Assembly (NCBI GenBank): GCA_020636955.1
Contig: JACJWY010000004.1
Span: 172,501 to 187,136, forward strand
Direction of reading: 5' to 3'
Source: Thermoleophilales bacterium
GTDB taxonomy: Bacteria; Actinomycetota; Thermoleophilia; Solirubrobacterales; 70-9
Length of the DNA stretch: 14,636 nt
Part shown: positions 9,026 through 14,636 of the stretch, piece after piece
How the letters are laid out: each line of letters starts with the position of its first letter
Position numbering within the stretch: the first letter of the stretch is position 1
The notes under the pieces: model-generated
Seen by the model: only the letters and a program-made list of their open reading frames with translations
What the model was told of the DNA's origin: nothing
Database searches by the model: none
Position numbers and translations under genes: made by a program

Positions 9026-10270
9026 ATGGAGAGCAAGGACATCCGCGGCGATCAGGCCTGGATCAGGGGGATGACCCAGCCGAGGCTTTCCCGTCGGCAG
9101 GTCATGAAGGGGGCGGCCGGCGCCGCACTCAGCCTGGGGCTGGCCCAGTTCATTGCCGCCTGCGGGCTGCCCGGCACCAAGGACACCGGCTGGACCGCCG
9201 GCACCGACTGGAACGCATGGTGGCGGGACCAGCAGAAGAACGGGTCGCTCAACTTCGCCAGCTGGCCGCTTTACATCGACACCGATGGCGGCAAGCACCC
9301 TTCGCTCGAAAAGTTCACGAAGAAAACCGGAATCGATGTCACTTACAGCCCGGTGATCCAGGACAACGCCTCCTTCTTCTCCCAGATCAGCCCGGTCCTC
9401 CAGAACGGCCAGTCGATCGGTTATGACCTGATCGTGATGTCGAACGGCTGGCAGCTCACCCAGCTGATGCAGAACAAGTGGCTGATCCCGCTCGACCATT
9501 CGCGGATGCCGAACTTCCAGAAGTACGCGGGAACGGTCGCCACCAACCTCGCCTACGACCCGCATCAGACCTATTGCGCGGTCTGGCAGGCCGGGGTCAC
9601 GGCGATCGCCTACGACGAGAAGCAGGTCGACGGACCGGTCGATTCGATCGAGATCCTCTTCGACCCCAAATACAAGGGCAAGATCGGGATGTTGAGCGAC
9701 CCGGACGAGCTCGGCACAGCCGGACTGCTCGCCCTCGGCATCAACCCCCAGACCTCGACCTATGCCGACTGGCAGAAGGCGGCCGATCTGCTTACCAAGC
9801 AGCGCGACGACGGATTGGTTCGCCAGTACTACGACAACAGCTACATAAAGGCCCTCGAGGACGGAGACCTGGCGGTCACCCAGGCCTATTCCGGTGATGT
9901 CTTCCAGGCCCAGAACTCCGGCTATCCCAACCTCAAGTTCGTGATCCCGAAACAGGGCGGAGTGATCTGGCGGGACAACATGGTGATCCCCTACCACGCC
10001 GACAACCCGGTCGATGCGATCGAATGGATCAACTTCGCCTACGAACCGGGGATCGCGGCGCTGATCGCCGATTGGGTCAATTACATCTGCCCGGTGCCGG
10101 CTGCGAAGCCGATCATCGCGGATCAGCTCGATGATCCGACCGTGGCGAACAGTCCGCTCGTCTTCCCCTCGGAGAAAGAGCTGAAGCGACTCAAGGAGTA
10201 CCCGGTGACCGAAACACTCAAGACCCATGAGGAGTGGGTCGGACTCTTCAATCCGATCATCCAGTCATGA
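9026..10270 (+). CDS. PotD-like polyamine ABC transporter substrate-binding lipoprotein
   Basis: A 414-residue extracytoplasmic solute-binding protein related to PotD/PotF, expected to capture spermidine/putrescine-like polyamines and hand them to the permeases encoded next. The N-terminus carries a twin-arginine signal (SRRQVMK, Arg23-Arg24), a hydrophobic stretch at 29-43 and a lipobox ending at Cys46 (IAAC). It therefore looks like a Tat-exported lipoprotein anchored outside the membrane. The mature part begins with the family-like NFASWPLYIDTD, followed by FTKKTGIDVTYSPVIQDNAS and YDLIVMSNGWQLTQL. Polyamine specificity is inferred from family resemblance; individual ligand-binding residues were not verified. 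The frame runs back to 8849 across the imuB operator. ATG 9026 gives a Tat n-region of normal length. GTG 9020 and ATG 9071 are alternatives. It is divergent from imuB and first of potD–potB–potC. Confidence 0.9.
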   Translation: MESKDIRGDQAWIRGMTQPRLSRRQVMKGAAGAALSLGLAQFIAACGLPGTKDTGWTAGTDWNAWWRDQQKNGSLNFASWPLYIDTDGGKHPSLEKFTKKTGIDVTYSPVIQDNASFFSQISPVLQNGQSIGYDLIVMSNGWQLTQLMQNKWLIPLDHSRMPNFQKYAGTVATNLAYDPHQTYCAVWQAGVTAIAYDEKQVDGPVDSIEILFDPKYKGKIGMLSDPDELGTAGLLALGINPQTSTYADWQKAADLLTKQRDDGLVRQYYDNSYIKALEDGDLAVTQAYSGDVFQAQNSGYPNLKFVIPKQGGVIWRDNMVIPYHADNPVDAIEWINFAYEPGIAALIADWVNYICPVPAAKPIIADQLDDPTVANSPLVFPSEKELKRLKEYPVTETLKTHEEWVGLFNPIIQS

Positions 10271-10293
10271 ATCCCGTGATCCAGCCATGAACC
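10259..10293 (+). repeat. Imperfect 20-base tandem duplication at the potD stop
   Basis: The string ATCCAGTCATGAATC (10259-10273), which contains the potD stop, recurs as ATCCAGCCATGAACC (10279-10293) with two mismatches at a period of 20. It looks like a small local duplication that left a decoy stop region in the potD–potB gap. Confidence 0.4.
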
Positions 10294-10305
10294 ATCCGGC
10301 CAGCC

Positions 10306-10310
10306 AGAGG
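10306..10310 (+). promoter_or_regulatory. Ribosome-binding site deciding the potB start
   Basis: AGAGG lies eight bases before GTG 10319. The upstream in-frame GTGs at 10310 and 10313 would overlap or abut this site, so 10319 is the better start. Confidence 0.55.
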
Positions 10311-10318
10311 TGGTGCCC

Positions 10319-11167
10319 GTGAAATCCCGTATCGCCCCGTACCTGCAATCGGCGCCGGCAATGCTCTGGCTCGCGCTCTTCTTCATCGTGCCGCTGCTGG
10401 CGATCGTCTCGATATCCCTGATGACCGGCAATTCGATCGACGGCTACACCCTGACCTGGAACTTCGCGGTTTTCCCCGATGCGCTCAACGAGTATTCCGC
10501 GCAGCTGGGGCGTTCCTTCCTCTACGGCGGCATTTCAACCGCGCTGGCCCTGATCGCGATGTACCCGGTCGCCTACTGGATTGCCTTTCACGGCGGCCGG
10601 CGCAAGTCGATCTTCCTCTTCCTGCTCCTGCTGCCTTTCCTGGTCAGCTTCATCATCCGCATCCTGACCTGGCAGTTCATCCTTTCCGACGAGGGCATCG
10701 TGCTGGGCACCCTCAAGGACATCGGCATCCTTGGCGAAAACGCCCACATCCTCTCGACCCCGGTCGCGGTGATAACCGGCCTCACCTATGACGCCCTGCC
10801 CTGGATGGCCCTTCCGATTTATGTCGCCCTGGAGAAGATCGACCGCGACCTGGTCGAGGCCGCCGGCGATCTCTACGCCTCCGGTTACCAGCAATTCCGC
10901 CGCATAATCCTGCCGCTGTCGGCTCCCGGCATCTACGCCGGCATCCTGCTGGTCGGGATCGCCAACATCGGCGATTACCTCAGCGCCCAGATCCTCGGTG
11001 GCCCCAGCACCACCATGATCGGCAACATCATCCAGACCGAGTACGTGCAGAACGGCGACTACCCGGTCGCCTCGGCACTTTCGTTGATGCTGATGGCGGC
11101 CTTGCTGCTCTGCGTCTTCGTTTACGCCCGCGTCTTCGGCACCCGGACGATCCAGGAGTACGCGTGA
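10319..11167 (+). CDS. PotB-like ABC transporter permease
   Basis: A 282-residue integral membrane subunit of the polyamine-type importer. About six hydrophobic segments are visible, for example residues 13-33, 68-90, 97-120, 146-170, 204-223 and 251-272. The cytoplasmic EAA loop, which docks onto the ATPase, is well preserved: EAAGDLYASG starting at Glu180, then RRIILPLSAPG. The N-terminal PAMLWLALFFIVPLLAIVS is characteristic of the PotB side of the pair. The start is GTG 10319, supported by AGAGG eight bases upstream. It follows potD by 48 bases. Its TGA stop overlaps the GTG of a 26-codon frame that bridges to potC. The ATPase it must pair with is not encoded in the window. Confidence 0.9.
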   Translation: MKSRIAPYLQSAPAMLWLALFFIVPLLAIVSISLMTGNSIDGYTLTWNFAVFPDALNEYSAQLGRSFLYGGISTALALIAMYPVAYWIAFHGGRRKSIFLFLLLLPFLVSFIIRILTWQFILSDEGIVLGTLKDIGILGENAHILSTPVAVITGLTYDALPWMALPIYVALEKIDRDLVEAAGDLYASGYQQFRRIILPLSAPGIYAGILLVGIANIGDYLSAQILGGPSTTMIGNIIQTEYVQNGDYPVASALSLMLMAALLLCVFVYARVFGTRTIQEYA

Positions 11168-11244
11168 AAGCCCGGCGGATCCTGATCCGGCGCCCAGCCC
11201 AGGCGACCCTCTCAAGGTGGTCGGCCAGTCGGAGGGCTGACTGA
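11164..11244 (+). other. 26-codon bridging open frame between potB and potC
   Basis: A GTG at 11164 overlaps the potB stop (GTGA). The frame reads through an Arg-rich 26-residue peptide (VKARRILIRRP at its start) and ends with TGA 11242-11244, whose last base is the A of the potC ATG (TGATG). Both junctions are of the kind that allow a terminating ribosome to restart. It may serve translational coupling across the gap rather than make a useful peptide, or it may be chance. Confidence 0.3.
11231..11236 (+). promoter_or_regulatory. Strong ribosome-binding site of potC
   Basis: GGAGGG is seven bases before ATG 11244 and fixes that start. It lies inside the bridging frame, so a ribosome translating that frame would pass over it. 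Confidence 0.7.
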
Positions 11245-12092
11245 TGGCCGGAAAGGGAGTCTCCTCCGACAGCGCCCGGCCGGTGCGCCGCTTCCCGTGG
11301 AGCCGGTTCGTCCTGCCTTCCTACGTATTCGTGGTCATGGCCTACACGTTGGTTCCGATCGCCGTGATGATCCTCTACACCTTCAACAAGGCCCCGAATC
11401 AGCGGCTCACCTTCTCCTGGCACGGCTTCACCACCGAGTGGTATTCGAAGCTCTTCGAGGTCCAGGACCTGACCCAGGCGCTGTGGCATTCGCTTGAAGT
11501 CGCGGTGATCAGTTCGATCATTGCCACCGCGCTCGGCACCCCGGCAGCGATAGCTCTCGTTCGCCGCAGGTTCCGCGGCCGCAGCGGTATCGACCTGGTC
11601 GTGGTCACCAACCTGACTGCTCCGACCGTCGTGGTCGGTGCGTCCTTGCTCGGCTTTTTCATAGCCCTTTCGGTGCCGCGCGGGCTGGTCACGATTTTGA
11701 TCGCCCACGTCGCCTTCAACATCGCGATCGTGATCATCGTGGTGCAGGCCCGGGTCAGCGGTTTCGATGAATCTCTGGAGGAGGCCGCAGCGGACCTTGG
11801 CGCCCCGCCGTGGATCGCCTTCTGGAAAGTAACGATGCCACTGATCCTGCCCGGCATCTTCTCGGCCTTCCTGCTCTCCTTCGCCCTCTCGATCGACGAT
11901 TACATCATCACCAGTTTCGTGGCCGGCCAGACCCTGACCTTCCCCTTGTGGGTGGCGGGCGCCGTCAAGGTGGGCATTCCGCCGCAGGTGTTCGTGATGG
12001 GCACGCTGATCTTCGTAAGCGGCGTGCTTATCGCGCTGGCAAGTCTCATCCTGCAGCGCTGGGGAGAGCACGGAGATACGGTTCGCACATGA
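11244..12092 (+). CDS. PotC-like ABC transporter permease
   Basis: A 282-residue second permease of the importer. The N-terminal YVFVVMAYTLVPIAVMILYT with FNKAP soon after is typical of PotC. Further hydrophobic segments lie at about 82-106, 115-142, 147-168, 200-222 and 248-270. The EAA loop reads EEAAADLGAPP (Glu179 onward) followed by VTMPLILPG, as needed to contact the ATPase. The start is ATG 11244, with GGAGGG seven bases upstream. With PotB it would form the channel receiving polyamine from the PotD-like lipoprotein. The gene order D-B-C without an adjacent potA differs from the classical potABCD arrangement, so an ATPase encoded elsewhere must serve it. Confidence 0.91.
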   Translation: MAGKGVSSDSARPVRRFPWSRFVLPSYVFVVMAYTLVPIAVMILYTFNKAPNQRLTFSWHGFTTEWYSKLFEVQDLTQALWHSLEVAVISSIIATALGTPAAIALVRRRFRGRSGIDLVVVTNLTAPTVVVGASLLGFFIALSVPRGLVTILIAHVAFNIAIVIIVVQARVSGFDESLEEAAADLGAPPWIAFWKVTMPLILPGIFSAFLLSFALSIDDYIITSFVAGQTLTFPLWVAGAVKVGIPPQVFVMGTLIFVSGVLIALASLILQRWGEHGDTVRT

Positions 12093-12121
12093 AATCCCCC
12101 TGCTTGCGCCTGATGTATGCG

Positions 12122-12139
12122 CTCCGGCAAACCCCGGAG
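12122..12139 (+). promoter_or_regulatory. Small hairpin in the gap before the CxxC-protein gene
   Basis: CTCCGG (12122-12127) pairs with CCGGAG (12134-12139) around a six-base loop. The right arm contains GGAG, the only Shine-Dalgarno-like string before ATG 12151 (11 bases away), so folding could hide it. There is no T tract, so it is not an intrinsic terminator. Six base pairs may easily be chance. Confidence 0.25.
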
Positions 12140-12150
12140 ACAGGTCCTCG

Positions 12151-12489
12151 ATGAACAAGCCGCAGGGGGAGAGATGCGACTGGTGCGGCATGGAGCTGAC
12201 CGAGGACATGGGTTACCGGCTGCTCTGGCCGGACAAGAGCCTCGGAACCGCCTTCTGCCGGCTCGAACACATAGTCCCCTTTCTGATGCAGAAGGACCAG
12301 TGGCATATCTGGAAGGGGGTGGACGTTCCGGCCGACGCGCCGGCAGTCAGCTCCGCCAACGGTCACGAGTTGGGCGAAAACGCCCTCTACCTGATCCACC
12401 ACCGGGGCGAACACCGGATCCCCGACAGCTTCGAAGGCAAGGAAGACCTCCTGGAGTGGGCAAAGGCCGGAGGCCACTTCGCAGCCTGA
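12151..12489 (+). CDS. Small conserved-looking protein with putative zinc site (CxxC…CxxxH)
   Basis: I do not recognise the family. The protein has 112 residues. Near the N-terminus Cys9 and Cys12 (CDWCGMEL) and, after 23 residues, Cys36 and His40 (FCRLEH) form a plausible Cys3His zinc site, like a small treble-clef or TRASH-type domain. The C-terminal half (ENALYLIHHRGEHRIPDSF, then DLLEWAKAGGHF) is rich in His and aromatics and reads like a folded domain rather than a random frame. No signal peptide or membrane segment is seen. The start is ATG 12151, with GGAGA or ACAGG upstream at a long spacing. It lies 58 bases after potC on the same strand, so it may be the last gene of the transporter operon. 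The spacer holds a small hairpin. A metal-binding regulatory or accessory role is only a guess. Confidence 0.75.
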   Translation: MNKPQGERCDWCGMELTEDMGYRLLWPDKSLGTAFCRLEHIVPFLMQKDQWHIWKGVDVPADAPAVSSANGHELGENALYLIHHRGEHRIPDSFEGKEDLLEWAKAGGHFAA

Positions 12490-12515
12490 CCCTCCCGGTC
12501 AGATCTTGAGGACAT

Positions 12516-12568
12516 TCCGGGTGCTTGAAGTTTGTGTCGCACTGGGGGACAAACTTCAAGCACCCGGA
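12516..12568. repeat. Perfect 20-bp inverted repeat with 13-base loop
   Basis: The left arm (12516-12535, TCCGGGTGCTTGAAGTTTGT) is exactly complementary to the right arm (12549-12568). The loop, GTCGCACTGGGGG, occupies 12536-12548. The RNA would form a very stable hairpin on either strand. No T tract follows on either side, so a standard intrinsic terminator is unlikely. It lies between the CxxC-protein gene and the DUF559 gene and could be a REP/MITE-like element, a regulatory hairpin or a processing site. Confidence 0.85.
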
Positions 12569-12654
12569 CGAAACCGGGGCCGAAACGTCTTGGATGTGCG
12601 CTCTTGTTGCGCCCAAGTCTTGTTCCGTAACCATTTCTTCGCCACGCTTGGGGG

Positions 12655-13674
12655 ATGGGAAATGCGGCGGAAACCGACCGGGAATTGACCGAAATTGCCG
12701 GCCGCCAATACGGCGTCGTCTCGACCTGGCAGGCATCGGCGGCTGGAATTGGGAGGAAGCGACTTTCCGTTCGCAACCAGAGTCAGCGTTTGTTTCGCGT
12801 ATATCGGGGTTCCTACTCGCTCACCGCCCGGGTCAGCAGGGAGGCGATCTGGGTGGCTGGTTGCCTGACGGCCGGGGAGGGGAGCGTCCTTTCCCATATG
12901 AGTGCGGCCCATCTTTGGGGAGTCACTGCACAGTCCGGACCCACGGAGGTGCTGAGACCAAAGAGCGCCGGCCACAGGTCTAACTGTGACGCACATTGGG
13001 ACGGTCAGCCAAAGGCGGCCTCAACCGAAAGCGGCGGACGGATTCCGGTCTTGAGGATTCGATCGAGTCGAAATCTGCATCCCTCGGAAGTGACGGTGTT
13101 GAACGGGATTCCGGTGACCAGCGTGGCCCGGATGTTCGTTGATATCTGCGGGTCGGTCCCGAAGGGGCAATTGAAGGGGCTGCTTCATGAAGCGGCCCGG
13201 GAAGGCCTGCTCCGCTTTGACGAACTGCGTGCCGCGATGGACCGAGCCCGGGGCAAGAAGGGGGTGAAGGTGCTTCGCGAGATCATCGATGACTGGGATC
13301 CGCAGACCTCCCTGACCCGGAATCAATTTGAAGTCAAATGCCGGAACCTTTACCGGAAGGGCAACCTGCCGGAGCCGCTTGTCAACCGGATCGTGGGTGG
13401 CTTCGAGGTTGATTTCTTCTGGGCCGAGTTTGGTCTGATCGTCGAGGTGGATGGTGGCCAGGACCACAACCTCCCGCTCGGCATCGAGCGGGACAAGGAG
13501 AAGGACTCGCAGCTTCGGTTGAAGGGGTTCGTGGTGCTGAGGCTGACCTGGGCGATGTTGATGCGGGACCCCGAAGGTTCAATCGCCAAGATCCGGGCTC
13601 ACATGGATATGTGCCGGAGAGAGGGAAGGCGGGCCGACCCGGGATACGCGACCGCCTCGACCGGTCACTTCTAG
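12655..13674 (+). CDS. AbiEi-like winged helix plus DUF559 (Vsr-like endonuclease fold) protein
   Basis: A 339-residue, two-part protein. Residues about 9-60 (LTEIAGRQYGVVSTWQASAA, then GIGRKRLSVR) match the winged-helix N-terminus of type IV antitoxin AbiEi-like proteins. Residues about 222-302 are a DUF559 domain, a Vsr/PD-(D/E)xK nuclease-like fold. It has Glu226, then GGFEVDFFW with Asp253, LIVEVDGGQDH with Glu264 and Asp266, ERDKEKD with Asp280, and FVVLRLTW, so the candidate catalytic acids are present. The substrate is unknown. Such genes are common, often scattered singletons in actinobacteria, sometimes suggested to be defence-related. No toxin partner is adjacent. ATG 12655 puts the winged helix at the expected place, but GGGGG abuts the ATG directly, so translation may be leaderless. 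Third-position GC bias looks weaker than in the pot genes, compatible with acquisition by transfer. Confidence 0.85.
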   Translation: MGNAAETDRELTEIAGRQYGVVSTWQASAAGIGRKRLSVRNQSQRLFRVYRGSYSLTARVSREAIWVAGCLTAGEGSVLSHMSAAHLWGVTAQSGPTEVLRPKSAGHRSNCDAHWDGQPKAASTESGGRIPVLRIRSSRNLHPSEVTVLNGIPVTSVARMFVDICGSVPKGQLKGLLHEAAREGLLRFDELRAAMDRARGKKGVKVLREIIDDWDPQTSLTRNQFEVKCRNLYRKGNLPEPLVNRIVGGFEVDFFWAEFGLIVEVDGGQDHNLPLGIERDKEKDSQLRLKGFVVLRLTWAMLMRDPEGSIAKIRAHMDMCRREGRRADPGYATASTGHF

Positions 13675-13719
13675 ATGGTGCATCAGGCGGCTACGAGAGG
13701 TTGGAAGCGGGGCCCTGCG

Positions 13720-14636
13720 TCAGGGTGATTCGACCTTGGACCGCGCGGCTTCCTTCTGCGCATCGAGGGCCTGTTTCAGCGCCTGCTTGCCCTGATTGGC
13801 CTGTTGCTTTGCCTGGCGGGCCTTTTGATTCGCCTTCTGCTTCGCTTGGGTGGCCTTCTTGCCGGCGTTCTTCTTCGCCTGGTTCAGCTTCTGGTTTGCT
13901 CTCTTCGAAGCCTTCTGCCCCGCCTTCTTTTTTGCCTCGGCGACTCGCTTCCTGGCGTTGGCGGCGGCGGACTTCCCGGCTCTCTGAATTGCCCGGGTGC
14001 GGGCGATCACCCATGTGAAGTAATTGATCTCCCTGGCTGTTTGGGTTGGCACTTCCACCTGCGGCGAGTGGCCGGACCCCGGAATCATATGGGTCATCAC
14101 ACCCGGTACGGCTGCATAGGCGCTCAGGGATTCCCGGGCGTCATAGATCTGGTCTTCCTCGCCGAAGATGACTAGCAAGGGCTTGTCGACCTCGGTCAGG
14201 CGATCCGGCAGGGAGGTCGAATCGATGTATTTCTCGATCTCCTTCGAAGACTTGCTGTAGGCCGGGTAAGTCATGTTGCGGACGTCCTGGACGTACTTGT
14301 CGGGCACGTCGTAACCGGGAGCGAAAGCCTGCGAGAGGTTCTTCCGAACCATCGAATCGGGGGCGAGTCGCCAGAGCGCCTGACCGAGGATTGGCGTGCG
14401 CGAGGCTTTCGCCGCGCCGGAAAGACCTCCGTAAGAGGTGTCAGGGCCACTGTCGATCAGTACGAGGCCCGAGACAAGGTCGGGGGCCTGTTCGGCGACC
14501 GAAGTTACGACGCTGCCGCCAAGGGAATGGCCGACCAGCACGCCACGGTTCACATCCAGCTTGTCAAGCACCTGGGCGACCAGGTTGCCCTGGGTCTCGA
14601 TCGAGTAATCGGAATCCGGCTTGTCGGAGCCGCCGT
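13720..14636 (-). CDS. Alpha/beta hydrolase with Lys/Ala/Gln-rich C-terminal tail (N-terminus outside window)
   Basis: The frame is open to the window edge; 304 residues are visible, beginning GGSDKPDSDYS, the region that follows the oxyanion strand in this fold. About the first 60-70 residues are missing. The nucleophile elbow is VGHSLGGS, with Ser37 of the visible part. The acid is probably in VIFGEEDQIYD (Asp161), and the base is His189 in PGSGHSPQ. The triad is complete, so it is probably an active esterase, lipase or related hydrolase of unknown substrate. The fold ends near residue 210. About 90 residues of Lys/Ala/Gln-rich sequence follow (for example AKQKANQKARQAKQQANQ), resembling a basic helical or histone-H1-like tail. 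That tail is unusual for this family and could bind nucleic acid, polyphosphate or the cell envelope. The gene converges on the DUF559 gene with 45 bases between. Confidence 0.88.
   Translation of the reverse strand, partial: GGSDKPDSDYSIETQGNLVAQVLDKLDVNRGVLVGHSLGGSVVTSVAEQAPDLVSGLVLIDSGPDTSYGGLSGAAKASRTPILGQALWRLAPDSMVRKNLSQAFAPGYDVPDKYVQDVRNMTYPAYSKSSKEIEKYIDSTSLPDRLTEVDKPLLVIFGEEDQIYDARESLSAYAAVPGVMTHMIPGSGHSPQVEVPTQTAREINYFTWVIARTRAIQRAGKSAAANARKRVAEAKKKAGQKASKRANQKLNQAKKNAGKKATQAKQKANQKARQAKQQANQGKQALKQALDAQKEAARSKVESP

Noticed and set aside
8801..10228. 475-codon open frame on the minus strand opposite potD
   Set aside because: It is antisense to a clear Tat lipoprotein gene, its product has no recognisable domain, and long antisense frames are expected in GC-rich coding DNA.
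12516..12568. Inverted repeat as an intrinsic terminator
   Set aside because: No run of T follows on either strand, and the stem is much longer than usual.

Overview
The window reads as a chromosomal segment of a high-GC actinobacterium. The evidence is strongly GC-biased third codon positions, actinobacterial/Bacillus-type LexA operators (CGAAC-N4-GTTCG), and the ImuB–DUF6504–DnaE2 translesion cassette that is typical of Actinomycetota. Several proteins (the DUF6504 protein, the DUF559 protein and a small CxxC protein) look most like those of Thermoleophilia/Solirubrobacterales. That class assignment is an inference from memory and was not computed.

Layout. Positions 1-2010 are the 3' two thirds of a 23S rRNA, followed by 5S rRNA (about 2078-2195) and an intrinsic terminator (2205-2233). 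A peptidase-M28 gene (2266-3408, +) starts only 32 bases beyond the terminator. On the minus strand lies an SOS mutagenesis block, read from right to left: imuB (8901-7648), a DUF6504 gene (7618-7361) and dnaE2 (7354-4070). Past dnaE2 is a small unrecognised gene (3882-3418) with two LexA-type boxes of its own. A perfect 14-bp LexA box sits 3 bases upstream of the imuB start codon.

Divergent from imuB is a polyamine-type ABC importer operon: potD-like Tat lipoprotein (9026-10270), potB-like permease (10319-11167) and potC-like permease (11244-12092). No ATPase gene lies with them. A small CxxC putative zinc protein follows (12151-12489). Next come a perfect 20-bp inverted repeat (12516-12568) and a singleton gene combining an AbiEi-like winged helix with a DUF559 (Vsr-like) nuclease domain (12655-13674). 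The window ends inside a convergent alpha/beta-hydrolase gene (13720-14636, -) whose C-terminus is a long Lys/Ala/Gln-rich tail.

How they work together. LexA cleavage after DNA damage should derepress imuB–DUF6504–dnaE2, giving a catalytically dead Y-family scaffold (ImuB) and an error-prone C-family polymerase (DnaE2). The unknown gene at 3882 should respond to the same signal. It is the most interesting object in the window, because it carries two operators, has no recognised function, and shows a probable one-base frameshift in a GGGG run. No CRISPR array, tRNA, insertion sequence or prophage was seen.
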